Source: Tetracentron sinense
Lineage: Eukaryota; Streptophyta; Magnoliopsida; Trochodendrales; Trochodendraceae
DNA length: 64,000 nucleotides
Assembly (NCBI GenBank): GCA_015143295.1
Contig: CM026573.1
Coordinates: 3,383,950 to 3,447,949 of the forward strand
Direction: 5' to 3'
Position 1 is the first letter of the stretch. Every line of letters starts with the position of its first letter. The notes beneath the pieces were generated by a model. That model saw only the letters and a program-made list of their open reading frames with translations. It did not search any database and was not told the origin of the DNA. Shown here one piece after another: positions 11,489 to 21,358 of this stretch. The position numbers were made by a program, and so were the translations under genes.

Positions 11489-12406
11489 TCAATTTGAAAT
11501 CATGTCCATTTCTGTAAAGTTGGCTTGAGCAGGTTTCTTGTTTTGGCTTATTCGCTTGCTCTTGCAATCCTTAGCTTGATGCCCAGGTTTATCACAAATG
11601 TAGCATTTTCCGGTGAATTTGAATCTTTTGTTCTCTCCACCTTTAAATCCTTTTGAGGAGTCTTCATTAAATTGTCTCCTCTTTCCATTCAACCTTTTCC
11701 TCTGTTCCACAATGTTTGCCTTGGACTCCATTGGAAGTTTTCCGGTCTTCTTTTCAGAAATCCTGTTATCCTCTTCGATCCTCAACCTCACAATCAGTTC
11801 CTCCATTTTCATCTCCTTTCTTTTATACTTCAGATAGTTCTTGAAATCTTTCCAGCCCGGGGGTAATTTTTCAATCATGGCTGCCACCTGAAAAGATTCA
11901 CTAAGAACCATGTTTTCTGCATGAATGTCATGCAAAATTAATTGGAGATCCTGGACTTGACTGATAACAGTCTTGGAGTCTGACATCACATATTCCAGAA
12001 ATTTTCCGACCACGAACTTCTTCGCACCGGCATCTTCTGTCTTATATTTGATGTCCAAGGAATCCCAGAGTTCCTTTGCAGTTTTGATTGGGCTATGCAC
12101 ATTATACAATGTATTATCCAATCCATTGAGGATGTAGTTTCGGCATAGGAAATCAGAATTTTTCCATGCCTCTACAGCAGCAACCACTTGCTTGTCAGTT
12201 TCTCCTTCCTTCAATGCAGGAGCATCTTCTCTGAGAAATCTAGCCAGATTCAGAGTTGTAAGATAGAACAGCATTTTCTGCTGCCATCTTTTAAACTCTG
12301 TTCCATTAAACTTTTCTAGCTTTTCACTATGGTTCACAGGAACAGTAGGATGCAAAGAAATATGCATAGCAGTAGGTGCAATGACTGATTGACTTGAAGA
12401 AGACAT
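11489..12406 (-). CDS. copia gag (nucleocapsid)
   Basis: An intact 305-residue frame. It is the structural protein that packages element RNA. A CCHC zinc knuckle (C268, C271, H276, C281) lies near the C-terminus after a basic linker, preceded by a helical copia-type gag region with a conserved KLPPGW-like stretch near residues 180-185. It ends in a TGA at 11489-11491 in the same frame as the protease that follows, so gag and pol were probably one frame and this stop is a mutation. A designed stop for high gag output is less likely. Confidence 0.88.
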   Translation of the reverse strand: MSSSSQSVIAPTAMHISLHPTVPVNHSEKLEKFNGTEFKRWQQKMLFYLTTLNLARFLREDAPALKEGETDKQVVAAVEAWKNSDFLCRNYILNGLDNTLYNVHSPIKTAKELWDSLDIKYKTEDAGAKKFVVGKFLEYVMSDSKTVISQVQDLQLILHDIHAENMVLSESFQVAAMIEKLPPGWKDFKNYLKYKRKEMKMEELIVRLRIEEDNRISEKKTGKLPMESKANIVEQRKRLNGKRRQFNEDSSKGFKGGENKRFKFTGKCYICDKPGHQAKDCKSKRISQNKKPAQANFTEMDMISN

Positions 12407-12407
12407 T

Positions 12408-12416
12408 ATTTCTGAT
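12408..12416 (-). other. Weak primer-binding site candidate
   Basis: The minus strand reads TATCAGAAA here, sharing TATCAGA with the usual initiator-Met tRNA site of copia elements. It lies about 40 bp inside the LTR end inferred at 12459. Either the true LTR end is closer to 12420 or this is chance. Confidence 0.3.
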
Positions 12417-12458
12417 ATACAGTATACAGAAATTTAATATTAATACAGTATTACAGAA

Positions 12459-13705
12459 TGCAGAGTTTTATTGAATTATACAGAATTCTGAAATCAGAAA
12501 TAGTAAATAGAATTCTGAAATTAAAATAGTATACAGAATTCTGGAAATTATAAGTTGTACGGAATTCTGAATTGAAAACAGTAAATAGAATCAAAAGTAC
12601 AAAAACCAGTATATTTAGTAAACTAAAGATTGAATACGGAGAGAAATATGTCTTAAGATTGTTGGATTTTGATCAGTATTTGATTATAATAATTCTGCAC
12701 TCAATCTTTATTAACTAAGGTTTCATTCACAACAACAATTAAATTAAATAGTACAATTATAAAACAATCTTTTACAGTGTACAGTATATTAATTTAAAGT
12801 TGATTCACTCAATATTCAGTAAAGGAAACAATAAATAAAAACTACAGAATAAAATGAACTCACTGGTTTAAGAATTGAAAAGAACAATAGATCAAGTCGA
12901 GTAGTAACTCTCTCCTTAAGACAGATTTCGTCCCTCACACTGGTGCTTTTGATCTACGGACGTCTGTCTCCCAGGATGAAGTGATCTTTACACAAGCAGA
13001 AGAAGCACAACAATCTGCTTGTCCAACGAACCAAAAACTATGTTATGTCTCTCTCTTGGTTTAGGAATACAGAAGACTTGTATGCATAAGAAATTGGGAA
13101 ACTAGAGAGTAGAAGAATTTATTTTTCGTACCTCAGAATATGCACTAGAAAAGATTTAAATACCAGGCAAAGGAGACTGTCCAGAATGGTCATGTCTCTT
13201 GGGTTTCAAATTTAAATCCAACAGACATGACTGTTGGAATTAAATAGCTGTTGAAATAACTGTATAAGTTGAACAAGCTCTAGCCCAGCCCAGCAAAAAA
13301 TAAATATAGGGGCCAGGCCTTAAGGCCCACTAGAACCAAAGTAAGCCAAGCCAGCCGGACCAGACCGGACTCGGGCGCGCGTGTGTGTGTTGATTCCACC
13401 CTTTACTCCAAGGTAATAGTATTTAAACCACACTATAGTTTCAATAGTTTTCCAATGTGGGACTATTAAACTACACCATTCTTCAACTTACAACATATGT
13501 TCAAGTGGCCCACTTTGAGATGAATTTCTCATTCACCACTTCACTGTTTTGGACAAGTGAATATACTACGTTAATCTCCTCATGGAGGAGAACACGAATC
13601 AACTTGGACCGCCTCAAAACCCTTGTGGGTCCCACTTATATTTTGGGTCAAAGTTTGTAAAAAACTGTTTTTCCTAGATTTTTCCAAAACAGAATTTTTC
13701 CAACA
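12459..13705 (-). repeat. 5' LTR of copia element
   Basis: A 1247-bp long terminal repeat, the partner of 6539-7850. A TATTTAAATC TATA-like box is at 13153-13162 on the minus strand. The many small differences from the partner, including a deletion of roughly 60 bp, show that the insertion is not recent. Confidence 0.92.
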
Positions 13706-14248
13706 AACATAACAGGAGTCAACGCTGCACGTTGCCAAATGCCACCTTAAGATTTTGGTTTGCTTCTGTCAAATGAAATCAACAATAAATTGGGTCAGAT
13801 CGGGTTGATGGGTATCCTCACTTGAAAAAACCCCGAATCCAATTAGGGTCGTCAATTGGCCGGCTTGGTGAGGTCCAATTCTAAATGGGCCTAATATATA
13901 GACCCCGAGTCCGGCCCCCTTTTTAATCGAGTCAGGCCTTGCTTTTATATTAATAGGGCTTGGCCAGCCAATTTCTACTCAAATATAAATATATTGTATT
14001 AGATATGTATATACATATTTTTTAATAAAGCCAGTGGGAATCCCCAAAATCAAACTTTTACAATTTCAATATTCCCAATACCCATTTTATCAAGAAATAA
14101 GAGAGATCTAATATTCGCTGAGATATTATTGAAGGAGAGGAAGCAATTCGAAATCATAAGATTTCAACCATATTAACCAATCCATCAACTATTGAGTTAG
14201 CTTTATGATAAATTTGTTTGAAAGAGAAACCACCCTGGATGAGGGGCT
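13706..14248. other. Intergenic, nothing recognised
   Basis: AT-rich DNA with two GGCCGGCTTGG/GGCTTGGCC-like blocks of the kind found in old repeats. No coding region is supported. Confidence 0.4.
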
Positions 14249-14410
14249 TTATTTTATTTTTATCCTAATACCAAGTCTTCTAAGGAGTTGGGACTGATCA
14301 TTCCACCTGTCAACCAAAACTTTGGAATCAAATTCAATTTTCATATTGTGAACACCAAGGTTCTTACACATCAAGAGGCCATCATAAAATGTGTTTGTAT
14401 CCCTTGGTGG
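14249..14410 (-). pseudogene. RNase H-like fragment of a LINE
   Basis: The minus strand encodes a short stretch resembling the plant LINE RNase H domain: a Asp-Gly-Leu helix, then a Met-Lys-Ile-Glu-Phe-Asp-Ser-Lys strand with the typical acidic residue. Only about 50 residues remain. It is fused to unrelated repeat DNA at about 14418, so it is a broken remnant. Confidence 0.5.
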
Positions 14411-14417
14411 CAGTAGA

Positions 14418-14606
14418 CAGTACTCCTCATGCAGCGGGTGGGTACAATCAGGTGGTTCCACAGTCACTTCGTCATGTGGGAACATGTTCTAATTAAAAAA
14501 TCTTAGAAGAAATTGAGAAATTTTATTCACCATTCAGAAGCTGACTGCCTATAGTTTATTAGGACCTGACAACAAATGAATCATCGATTTGCGTCATGTC
14601 GCCTGG

Positions 14607-14643
<37 letters not shown>

Positions 14644-14815
14644 TAATCCCACAACGGTGAAGAAAAAATGACAAATAAATCGAGAAGGAACAGAGATGGA
14701 AGGCCTTATACGATGTAGACAGGAATGGAGCCACTTGGGGGCCAGGGGGCTGAAGTACCACCTGAAATTTTGGAAAAAATAATTTCCCTACATAGTGTTA
14801 CTAGGGGTGTACTCT
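14418..14815. repeat. Dispersed duplicated segment, copy 2
   Basis: Same orientation as 191-550. It differs by point changes, an extra ACCATTCAGAAGCTGACTG-type insertion near 14531 and expansion of the G run from 7 to 32. Confidence 0.8.
14609..14640. repeat. 32-base G homopolymer
   Basis: An uninterrupted run of 32 G inside the duplicated segment. It could form a G-quadruplex, or it may be a sequencing or assembly artefact. Confidence 0.9.
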
Positions 14816-14819
14816 AAGA

Positions 14820-14996
14820 AAGGTGCGGAGCCGGGAAATGGGGGGCTTAGACTCCTAAACTTCTGAGAAAAAGTATATATTCCTTACCAACGAACACGAT
14901 AAACAATGAACTTAGCCCTCAAAAACAAAATTCACGGGGTATGCCCTCGAACCCTCATTGTTAGCCCCTCCTACAAGAGAATCCTGGCTCCGCCCT
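14820..14996. mobile_element. Short inverted-repeat element (GGCGGAGCC ends)
   Basis: The left end AAGGTGCGGAGCCGGGA and right end TCCTGGCTCCGCCCTT are inverted repeats around about 145 bp of non-coding DNA. Similar GCGGAGCC/GGCTCCGC ends occur at 463 and 15992, so this is one member of a local family. No target duplication was identified. Confidence 0.45.
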
Positions 14997-15609
14997 TGGA
15001 TGTAGAGATCGATCCTATACCTTTTGACGACCCATGGCCCCTCCCAAACTTTTTGAAAACTCTTTATGTAATAGTGTTACTCTATTAAGAAAAAAATTTA
15101 ATGGTCATTATTTATGGTTATAGGCTTGAAGTTGAGATTGTAGGGCGTGTGTGTGTGTCTTGTGGGTGTGTGTTGAGTGTGTTTGGTTAGTTCAAATATC
15201 AAAAAAAAAAAAAAAAATTTGTATACAGTGCCTCCCCCCAAAGTTGTGTAGAACGGAAAACAGTGGCCCCCCAAAGTCGTTTAAAAAGAATTAAGAGAAT
15301 AACTCAAAAGAAGATTTGCTAGCCCTACTCTTATTCAAACGTTACCCTCACCCTCTACTTTCATGTAGTTTTTTTTTTTTTTTTTGGTTCAACTACTTTC
15401 ATGTAGTTGGTGAATGGTAAGAATAGAGTTTGACTGAGAGTAGGGCAAGCACTCCTAATTCAAAAGTGTCCTATCATGTCACAAGTAAAAAAAAAAAAAA
15501 AACTTCTCAACTCATCATTTGTACAAGGAAAGACAAAAGACAAGAGATTGTTTCACAGCCAATTGCGATTGAACTCATCACAGTCAATTGCGATAGAACT
15601 CAAAGTGAG

Positions 15610-15880
15610 TTCAATCGCACCCACAAGTTAACAAGTGTATCTTTTAACTTTTATTAATTGTGGTTAAGATTCACTAACTCTTAAAGGGCTCAACAATCCA
15701 ACCATGATTTTTAGGAAAAAAAAAATTTTTAAAAATTTGGTTAAGAAATTTTAACCCTTTGGATTAATATTTTTTTTTCTAAAAACCAAGGTTTGATTGT
15801 TGAACAATAAAAGTTAATGAAAGTTAACCACAGTTAATAAGGGTTAAAAGGGACATGTGTTACCTATGAGTGCGATTGAA
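15610..15880. mobile_element. Long-inverted-repeat MITE (GTGGTTAA family)
   Basis: Two arms of about 100 bp are inverted copies with good identity: TTCAATCGCAC at the left end and GTGCGATTGAA at the right. Inside are a GTGGTTAAG/TTAACCAC pair and an AAAGGGACATGTGTTA block. The loop is A/T-rich. There is no coding capacity. Related elements are at 16704, 31803 and 48589. Confidence 0.75.
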
Positions 15881-15951
15881 AGATGAACCCATTACTCAAG
15901 GAAAAACATTTCTCGGGGCCTACGCCCCCGACCCCCCAAACCCATGTATTG

Positions 15952-15977
15952 CCCCCCCCCCCCCCCCCCCCCCCCCC
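15952..15977. repeat. 26-base C homopolymer
   Basis: An uninterrupted C run, followed after a few bases by AATCCTGGCTCCGCC, the same kind of repeat end seen at 14981. Confidence 0.9.
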
Positions 15978-16703
15978 TCAAATGAAAAAATCCTGGCTCC
16001 GCCTGCTAAGAGGCTTCAGTGTCTCCACAAAATCAAGTCCCTTGCGTCAATGGCTCTAGACCAGGTAGGTGCGTGCTAGAGGAAATTATATATATAATAC
16101 ATATATAAGTTTAATTATACATAATATAAATAAAGTAAATCTATTATATAATACACAGATAATATATATAATTAAATATAATGTGTTGAGACGATTTTTA
16201 AGGAGCCAAGCCCTAATTTGGACCTAAGAAATTGAGCATGACCTTAAAATCTTAGGACATAAAATATGGGTAATGGGTGGACTTTTTCCAAGTAGGCCGT
16301 AAATCCAACCTGATAGAGTAAAATTATCAAGAGCTAGAGTTGTGGTTTAATTAAGATTTTAACATCAATTAGTTAATTTTTTTTATCAACTTAATGGTGG
16401 TTATAAAAGGTTCAAAGTCAATAAATGAGAATACAAATTGCAAATCAATCGGGAGTTTTTAATATTTGCAGAAAAAGACATGGGGGAGTTTTACAGAATT
16501 CCTAAATTTTCATTTTGTAAGGAAATGTTTTGCATTCGCCCGTCCTTTACGTTGGTCTTTGTAACCCAATGAGATGCGACACTTCAGGAAAAATATTCAT
16601 ATTTAAAAAAAATGTAACATGTATATATTTTTTTTATTTAATCGACACCAAATCCTCTATGGTCAAAACCAAATTTGCCAAATTTGTAAAATCCGGTTAT
16701 CAC

Positions 16704-17171
16704 TCCTAAGGCCGCCATGTGTCCCTTTTGACATCCCTTAACTATGGTTAAGATTCAACCACCCATCCTTGGTTTTAGGAAAAAATATTAATTCTTTTTT
16801 TTTTTTTTTTAATATTAAAAATCCAAAAAACAGTTTTTTAATTTTAAAAATTAATTAAATTCTTTTTTGTAAAAACCAGGAAAAAATATTAATTCTTTTT
16901 AAAAATATTTTAATATTAAAAAAATCTAAAATACAGTTTTTTAATTTTAAAAATTAATTAAATTCTTTTTTGTAAAAACCAGGAAAAAATATTAATTCTT
17001 TTTTAAAATATTTTAATATTAAAAAAATCTAAAATACAGTTTTTAAATTTTAAAAATTAATTAAATTCTTTTTTGTAAAAACCAAGGATAGGTGGGTGAA
17101 CCCTAGGGGTGAGTAAATCTTAACCATAGTCAAGAGGTGTCAAAAGGGACACATGGCAATCTAAGGGGGCT
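16704..17171. mobile_element. Long-inverted-repeat element with 14-bp flanking repeats
   Basis: The arms carry GCCATGTGTCCCTTTTGACA and its near complement, plus the CTATGGTTAAGATT/AATCTTAACCATAG pair. The element is bordered by direct repeats AATCCGGTTATCAC at 16690-16703 and 17172-17185. The middle (about 16776-17083) is three tandem copies of a roughly 103-bp unit beginning AAAAAATATTAATTC. It belongs to the same family as 15610-15880. The flanking repeat is longer than usual for MULE elements, so the duplication may include chance matches. Confidence 0.72.
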
Positions 17172-17185
17172 AATCCGGTTATCAC

Positions 17186-17898
17186 CGTAGAAGATTTGCT
17201 TCTATTTAATAAAATCCGTATCCACGGTTTTCTTTATGTCTTAGCATTTCATTGGTCTTTTGTGGCTGAGGACACAACATGTATATCATTGATATGTGCA
17301 TTAAATTTTCAAGTTATCAAATCGGCTTCAAGTTTTGGGCCTCGCTTTAGGTATGGTATGGTTTGTTGGAACGGTCATGTATGGCATTGTCTAGTTGCAA
17401 TTGTGGTCTCTGCCTAACTTCCTTGTAAAAGCTCTTTTGGGCACATTAACCCACCTCAAAAAAAAAATGTTGGGTCACATTTTCCTTTACTTTTTTCTTT
17501 TAAAGGAGAAGGCAGGTTAGCTTCAGTGCATAGATTGAAACACGGTGAAGGAGAGAGAGAGAGAGTCCTTGGTGTTGGGATTGTATTATGAGAGCTTGGC
17601 TGGGGAAGAAGTTGGTGCAAAGATTTCATCAAATGTCCTTGGGATATCCAGGCCTGCTGACAGGTAAAAGAATAGGGCTCAATATACTTGTTGAATGCTT
17701 TATGGTGTTTCTGTTTTTTGAAGTAAGCTGGGGTTAAGGCAGACCCTGGCCCAATAGTATTAATAATAAACTAAAAGCACGCTATGCCAAAGCATAGCAA
17801 CGAACCCTAGAGACTACACCGTTGTAATGAGAGATCTCAAAGGAAAGCAAACTGAAACCAGATAATTCAACCAAGAGCAGACGGGAGGAGCCAAAGCG
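17186..17898. other. Intergenic; possible orphan exon fragment
   Basis: The plus strand near 17585-17663 reads as an open stretch with a Gly-Glu-Glu-Val-Gly-Ala-Lys pattern and ends at AG|GTAAAAG, a good splice donor, after a GA-rich tract at 17549. I do not recognise the product and cannot join it to other exons. Treat it as a weak lead only. Confidence 0.2.

Positions 17899-17934
<36 letters not shown>
17899..17934. repeat. 36-base C homopolymer
   Basis: An uninterrupted run of 36 C, the longest homopolymer here. It lies just left of the degenerate array that begins near 18000. Confidence 0.9.
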
Positions 17935-17997
17935 ATAAAAGTTTTATGGAAAAAAAGATTTTATTATTATTTATAAATAGGCATTGCATGGAGTGTT

Positions 17998-19168
17998 AAT
18001 AGAGGAACAATGATCACTTATATAAGAAAAATTAACTCGAAAAGAGGAATAACGATCACTAATAAAAGTAAATTGAAAGATAATTCAGGAATAACAATCG
18101 CTAAAAGAAAAATAAATGCTAATAAAAAAACAACACTCACTAATAGAGGTAAATTAAAAGTACGCTAACATAGGAAAAACGATAACTGATACAAGTAAAA
18201 TGAACGTCAATAAAAGAACAACGATCGCTAATAGAGAAAAATTAGAAGTAAATTAAAAAGGGAACAACAATCACTAATATAAAAAAATGAACGCTAATAG
18301 AAGAACAACGATTACTGATACAAGCAAAATGAACGCTAATAGAGTAACAACGATCGCTAATAGAAGAAAATTAGAAGTATGCTACTCAAGTTTTATACTA
18401 TAAGAAAAATGAACAATAATAAAGGAACAACGTTCTTTAATAGTGGAAAATTAGATATACGCTAATAAAGGAACAACAATCACTAATAAAAAGAAAAATA
18501 AACGGTAATAGAACAACAATGATAGCTAATTCAAGTAAATTGAACGCTAATATAATAACAACGATCGCTAATAAATGAAAATTAGAAGTACAATATTAAT
18601 GTTTCAGACTATAAGAAAAATGAACGTTAATAGAGAAATAATGATTGCTAATACCAAAAAAAAAAAAAAAAGCTAATAGAGGAACAACAATCGCTGATAC
18701 AAGTAAAGTTAAATGCTAATAGAAGAAAAATAATTATTAATAAAGAAAATTAAAGTGCGCTACCCATGTTTTATACTATAAGAATGCTAATAGATGAACA
18801 AATTTCTCTAATATAGAAAATTTAGATATATGTTAATAGAGGAAAAATGATCGTTAATATAAGAAAAATGAACCGTAATAGAGGAACAACGATCCCTGAT
18901 ATAAGTAAAATGAACGCACTAGATTAACAACAATCGCTAATAGAGAAAAAGTAGAAATACGCTACGCATGTTCCATATTACAAGAAAAATAAATGCTAAA
19001 AGATGAACAATGATCACTAATAGAGAAAAATTAGATATACGCTAATAGAACAAGAACGATCGCAAATAGAAAAAAAATGAACACTAATAGAGGAAGAACA
19101 ATCACTAATTCAATAAAAATAAACACTAATAAAGAAACAACGGTAGGTAATATCAGAAAAAATGAACG
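17998..19168. repeat. Degenerate GATCGCTAATAG tandem array
   Basis: About 25 diverged units of roughly 40 bp built around GGAACAACGATCGCTAATAG, alternating with AAAATGAACGCTAATAG and GAAAAATTAGAAGTACGCTA. A marker phrase ending ATACTATAAG recurs near 18378, 18590, 18760 and 18960, suggesting a higher-order period of 170-210 bp. It is A-rich with no open frame. It resembles a minor satellite or the inside of a dead element. Confidence 0.7.
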
Positions 19169-19620
19169 CTAAATGGGGAAGAAACTTGTATAGATGCCTG
19201 TAGGAGTCAAATTTCTGAAGGTCAATGAGAGGTTGAGTTTCCTAGTAGACTTGGTAATCAAGAGCAAGTTCGTGACGATATTCTTATTGAAGAATTCAAA
19301 GAAGAAGACGATTTTCAACTGGTGACATCAAGAATAAATAAAAAGAAGAAGAAAGCATTAACAATTGATTCTTCTCAAGGAAGACCAAAGAGTGAGGTTA
19401 GGAAACCAACTCGATTTAAGGAGTAGTTTTACTTTTTGGTAAAGTAAGAATTGTTCTTAGTAAAGTTTTATGTATTTGTATTCTTGTGGTTTTTTAGGGG
19501 TAAGGTTTTATATCTCCCACATTGCTTTTTCTTAATAAACAAGTAGGGGTCTGCCAAACCCCCCACTCCTATTGAGTGACATTAAAATAAAAAAAATAAA
19601 AAATAAAAATAAAAAACACA
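19169..19620 (+). pseudogene. Possible retroelement tail with poly-A
   Basis: A short lysine-rich open stretch on the plus strand (about 19250-19427) is followed by an untranslated-looking region and an AAAATAAAAAAAATAAAA tail near 19583-19615. This layout would suit the end of a retroposed RNA or a LINE piece. No domain is recognised. Confidence 0.3.
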
Positions 19621-19958
19621 CAAATAGTTGAAAATTAGAAATACACTACATATGTTACATTTTGTGTTGTGCTTCTGTCTAGAAGATGAGGGGAGAGCAT
19701 CAGATCACTCCCATAACTCGGCTGCATGTCTTGTAAGTTGGTTAGGATATTTCTACCAATCTGGCCACTTTGGCTTTAGGTTATTGGGGAAATATAATAT
19801 TAGAAAAATAATAATGTAATATATGTGAGATGCACATGATCTAATAGATAATTATAGATTATTATCTCAGATTTAAAATAGTATGAATTAAGTTGATTGA
19901 AATTATGATTAGATTATATGGGATATCTTTCTTCTCAGTATATCGTTCTTTATTTAAA

Positions 19959-20118
19959 GGACTTTGCTACTGAGACCGCAAAAGGGTCGAGACTACTGAG
20001 ACCGTGCATCCATGCACGGGATTTCAGGTGGGGCCCACATTCACATAGTAGTCCCCACCTAAAATCCCGTGCATGGATGCATGGTCTCGGCCCTTCTACG
20101 GTCTCAAAAGCATTTCCC
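19959..20118. mobile_element. Foldback MITE with 9-bp TSD, copy 3
   Basis: A 160-bp element with the same GGACTTTGCTACTGAGACCG start as the copies at 1612 and 4255, an inner GTGCATCCATGCACGGGAT/ATCCCGTGCATGGATGCA pair, and a right end GGTCTCAAAAGCATTTCCC. The flanks TTATTTAAA (19950-19958) and CTATATAAA (20119-20127) match at 7 of 9 positions, an aged duplication. Confidence 0.8.
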
Positions 20119-20127
20119 CTATATAAA

Positions 20128-21298
20128 CCCTTCTCCGAGTAACGTGTGATTCATCCAAATTATTCAATAGAATCAGTTTTGTAATCATAGGTTTCTCAAA
20201 TTCTATTTAACTCTTACGAACTGCTCTGAACCCTCCCAAGCACCCATTTTTGCAGTTTTGATAGTGTGAAAGGTCCACAAATAATATGTCTGAGACAGGT
20301 TTCATGTGCTCTTTTCCTAGGTTGGATTGGGCGGTCGCCAGACTAATTAAATGGAAAAAATATGTCTATTTTATTAGCCCGTCCTCCGTTGCCAAAAAGA
20401 AATAAAAAAAATGTATGCGCACTAGGAAGTTGTGGGACATTGGTATATACCCCAGAATATTATACCGAACAGTATCATTTCGAATTTATTATAATCCATG
20501 CATGATATGTAATATAAATATCTTCCAAAATAGACTTAATGACATCTTCACGCTCTTACCAAAAAAAAAAAAAGACATCATGCACCATACATCACATGTG
20601 AGCCGGCCTCAGCAACTTGACTATATCTAACTGTAGAAAGAAGGTGACTCATTAGGGATTATCTGGAGCCCCATCCTAGACTACTAAATACCATCTATCT
20701 GTATACAGCATCCAAAAAGAAGACCATCTTGGTGATGGCCTACTGAACATTGCATTTATGTTAAACACTTGCATTATCGCCAATCGGAGATAATATTTAG
20801 TTAAAGCCTATGAACTTGAGTGCTGCACCAATTAGCTCATCCGCCGACCGGATGACCATTATCTCGTCGGCAACTTCAGCATTAAACATATAAGATAGAT
20901 AACATCAAACAACATGAGATGCATAGTGCATTTCAAAAAAAAAAACATGGATTTCACCTAGGAAGTTATTACAGTATATAATATATAGTTACCACCTAGG
21001 CTGGAATATAGTTAAGGAAGAGGGACAAGCTGTGCCACTCCAAAATCATAGGAATTCTGTTAAGGTGATGGACAGGCATTCTACTTTGATTGCTCTGTGC
21101 TCTTATCAATCCACTATGCTTCTTGAAGGGAGACAAAAATCCAAACCCTTTTTCTGTAATACTTTTGGATTTTTTGTTTTAATATTTGAGCATTGTGATC
21201 TTCAATCAACAAGAAAGAGCTCATGCCATATTTAAATCTCCCTAAAAAAAAAAAGAATTTTCTGAGCTTTCTTACATTATATTTAGACAAAAAAGAGG
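20128..21298. other. Upstream region of GRAS gene
   Basis: About 1.2 kb without a gene or clear element. It is AT-rich with short poly-A tracts. The right part is the likely GRAS promoter. Confidence 0.4.
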
Positions 21299-21305
21299 TA
21301 TATAT
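21299..21305 (+). promoter_or_regulatory. Putative TATA box of GRAS gene
   Basis: TATATAT about 55 bp before the ATG at 21359. This would give a very short 5' UTR; a TTATATTTA at 21277 is an alternative. Confidence 0.35.
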
Positions 21306-21358
21306 CCACAATAGTGCATAATATGAGGTGAGTGGTCTTGATCTCAAGTCTTTCAGCC

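Larger units (their letters stand above)
6539..13705 (-). mobile_element. Ty1-copia LTR retrotransposon, decayed
   Basis: A 7.2-kb element on the minus strand with LTRs at 12459-13705 (5') and 6539-7850 (3'). It has a polypurine tract at 7851-7860 and, between the LTRs, gag, protease, integrase, reverse transcriptase and RNase H. Integrase precedes reverse transcriptase, which defines copia order. The LTR outer end at 13705 is TGTTGGAAAA on the minus strand. The outer left end near 6539 is less certain and no matching 5-bp target duplication is visible. Several stop codons and frameshifts make it non-autonomous now. Confidence 0.95.
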
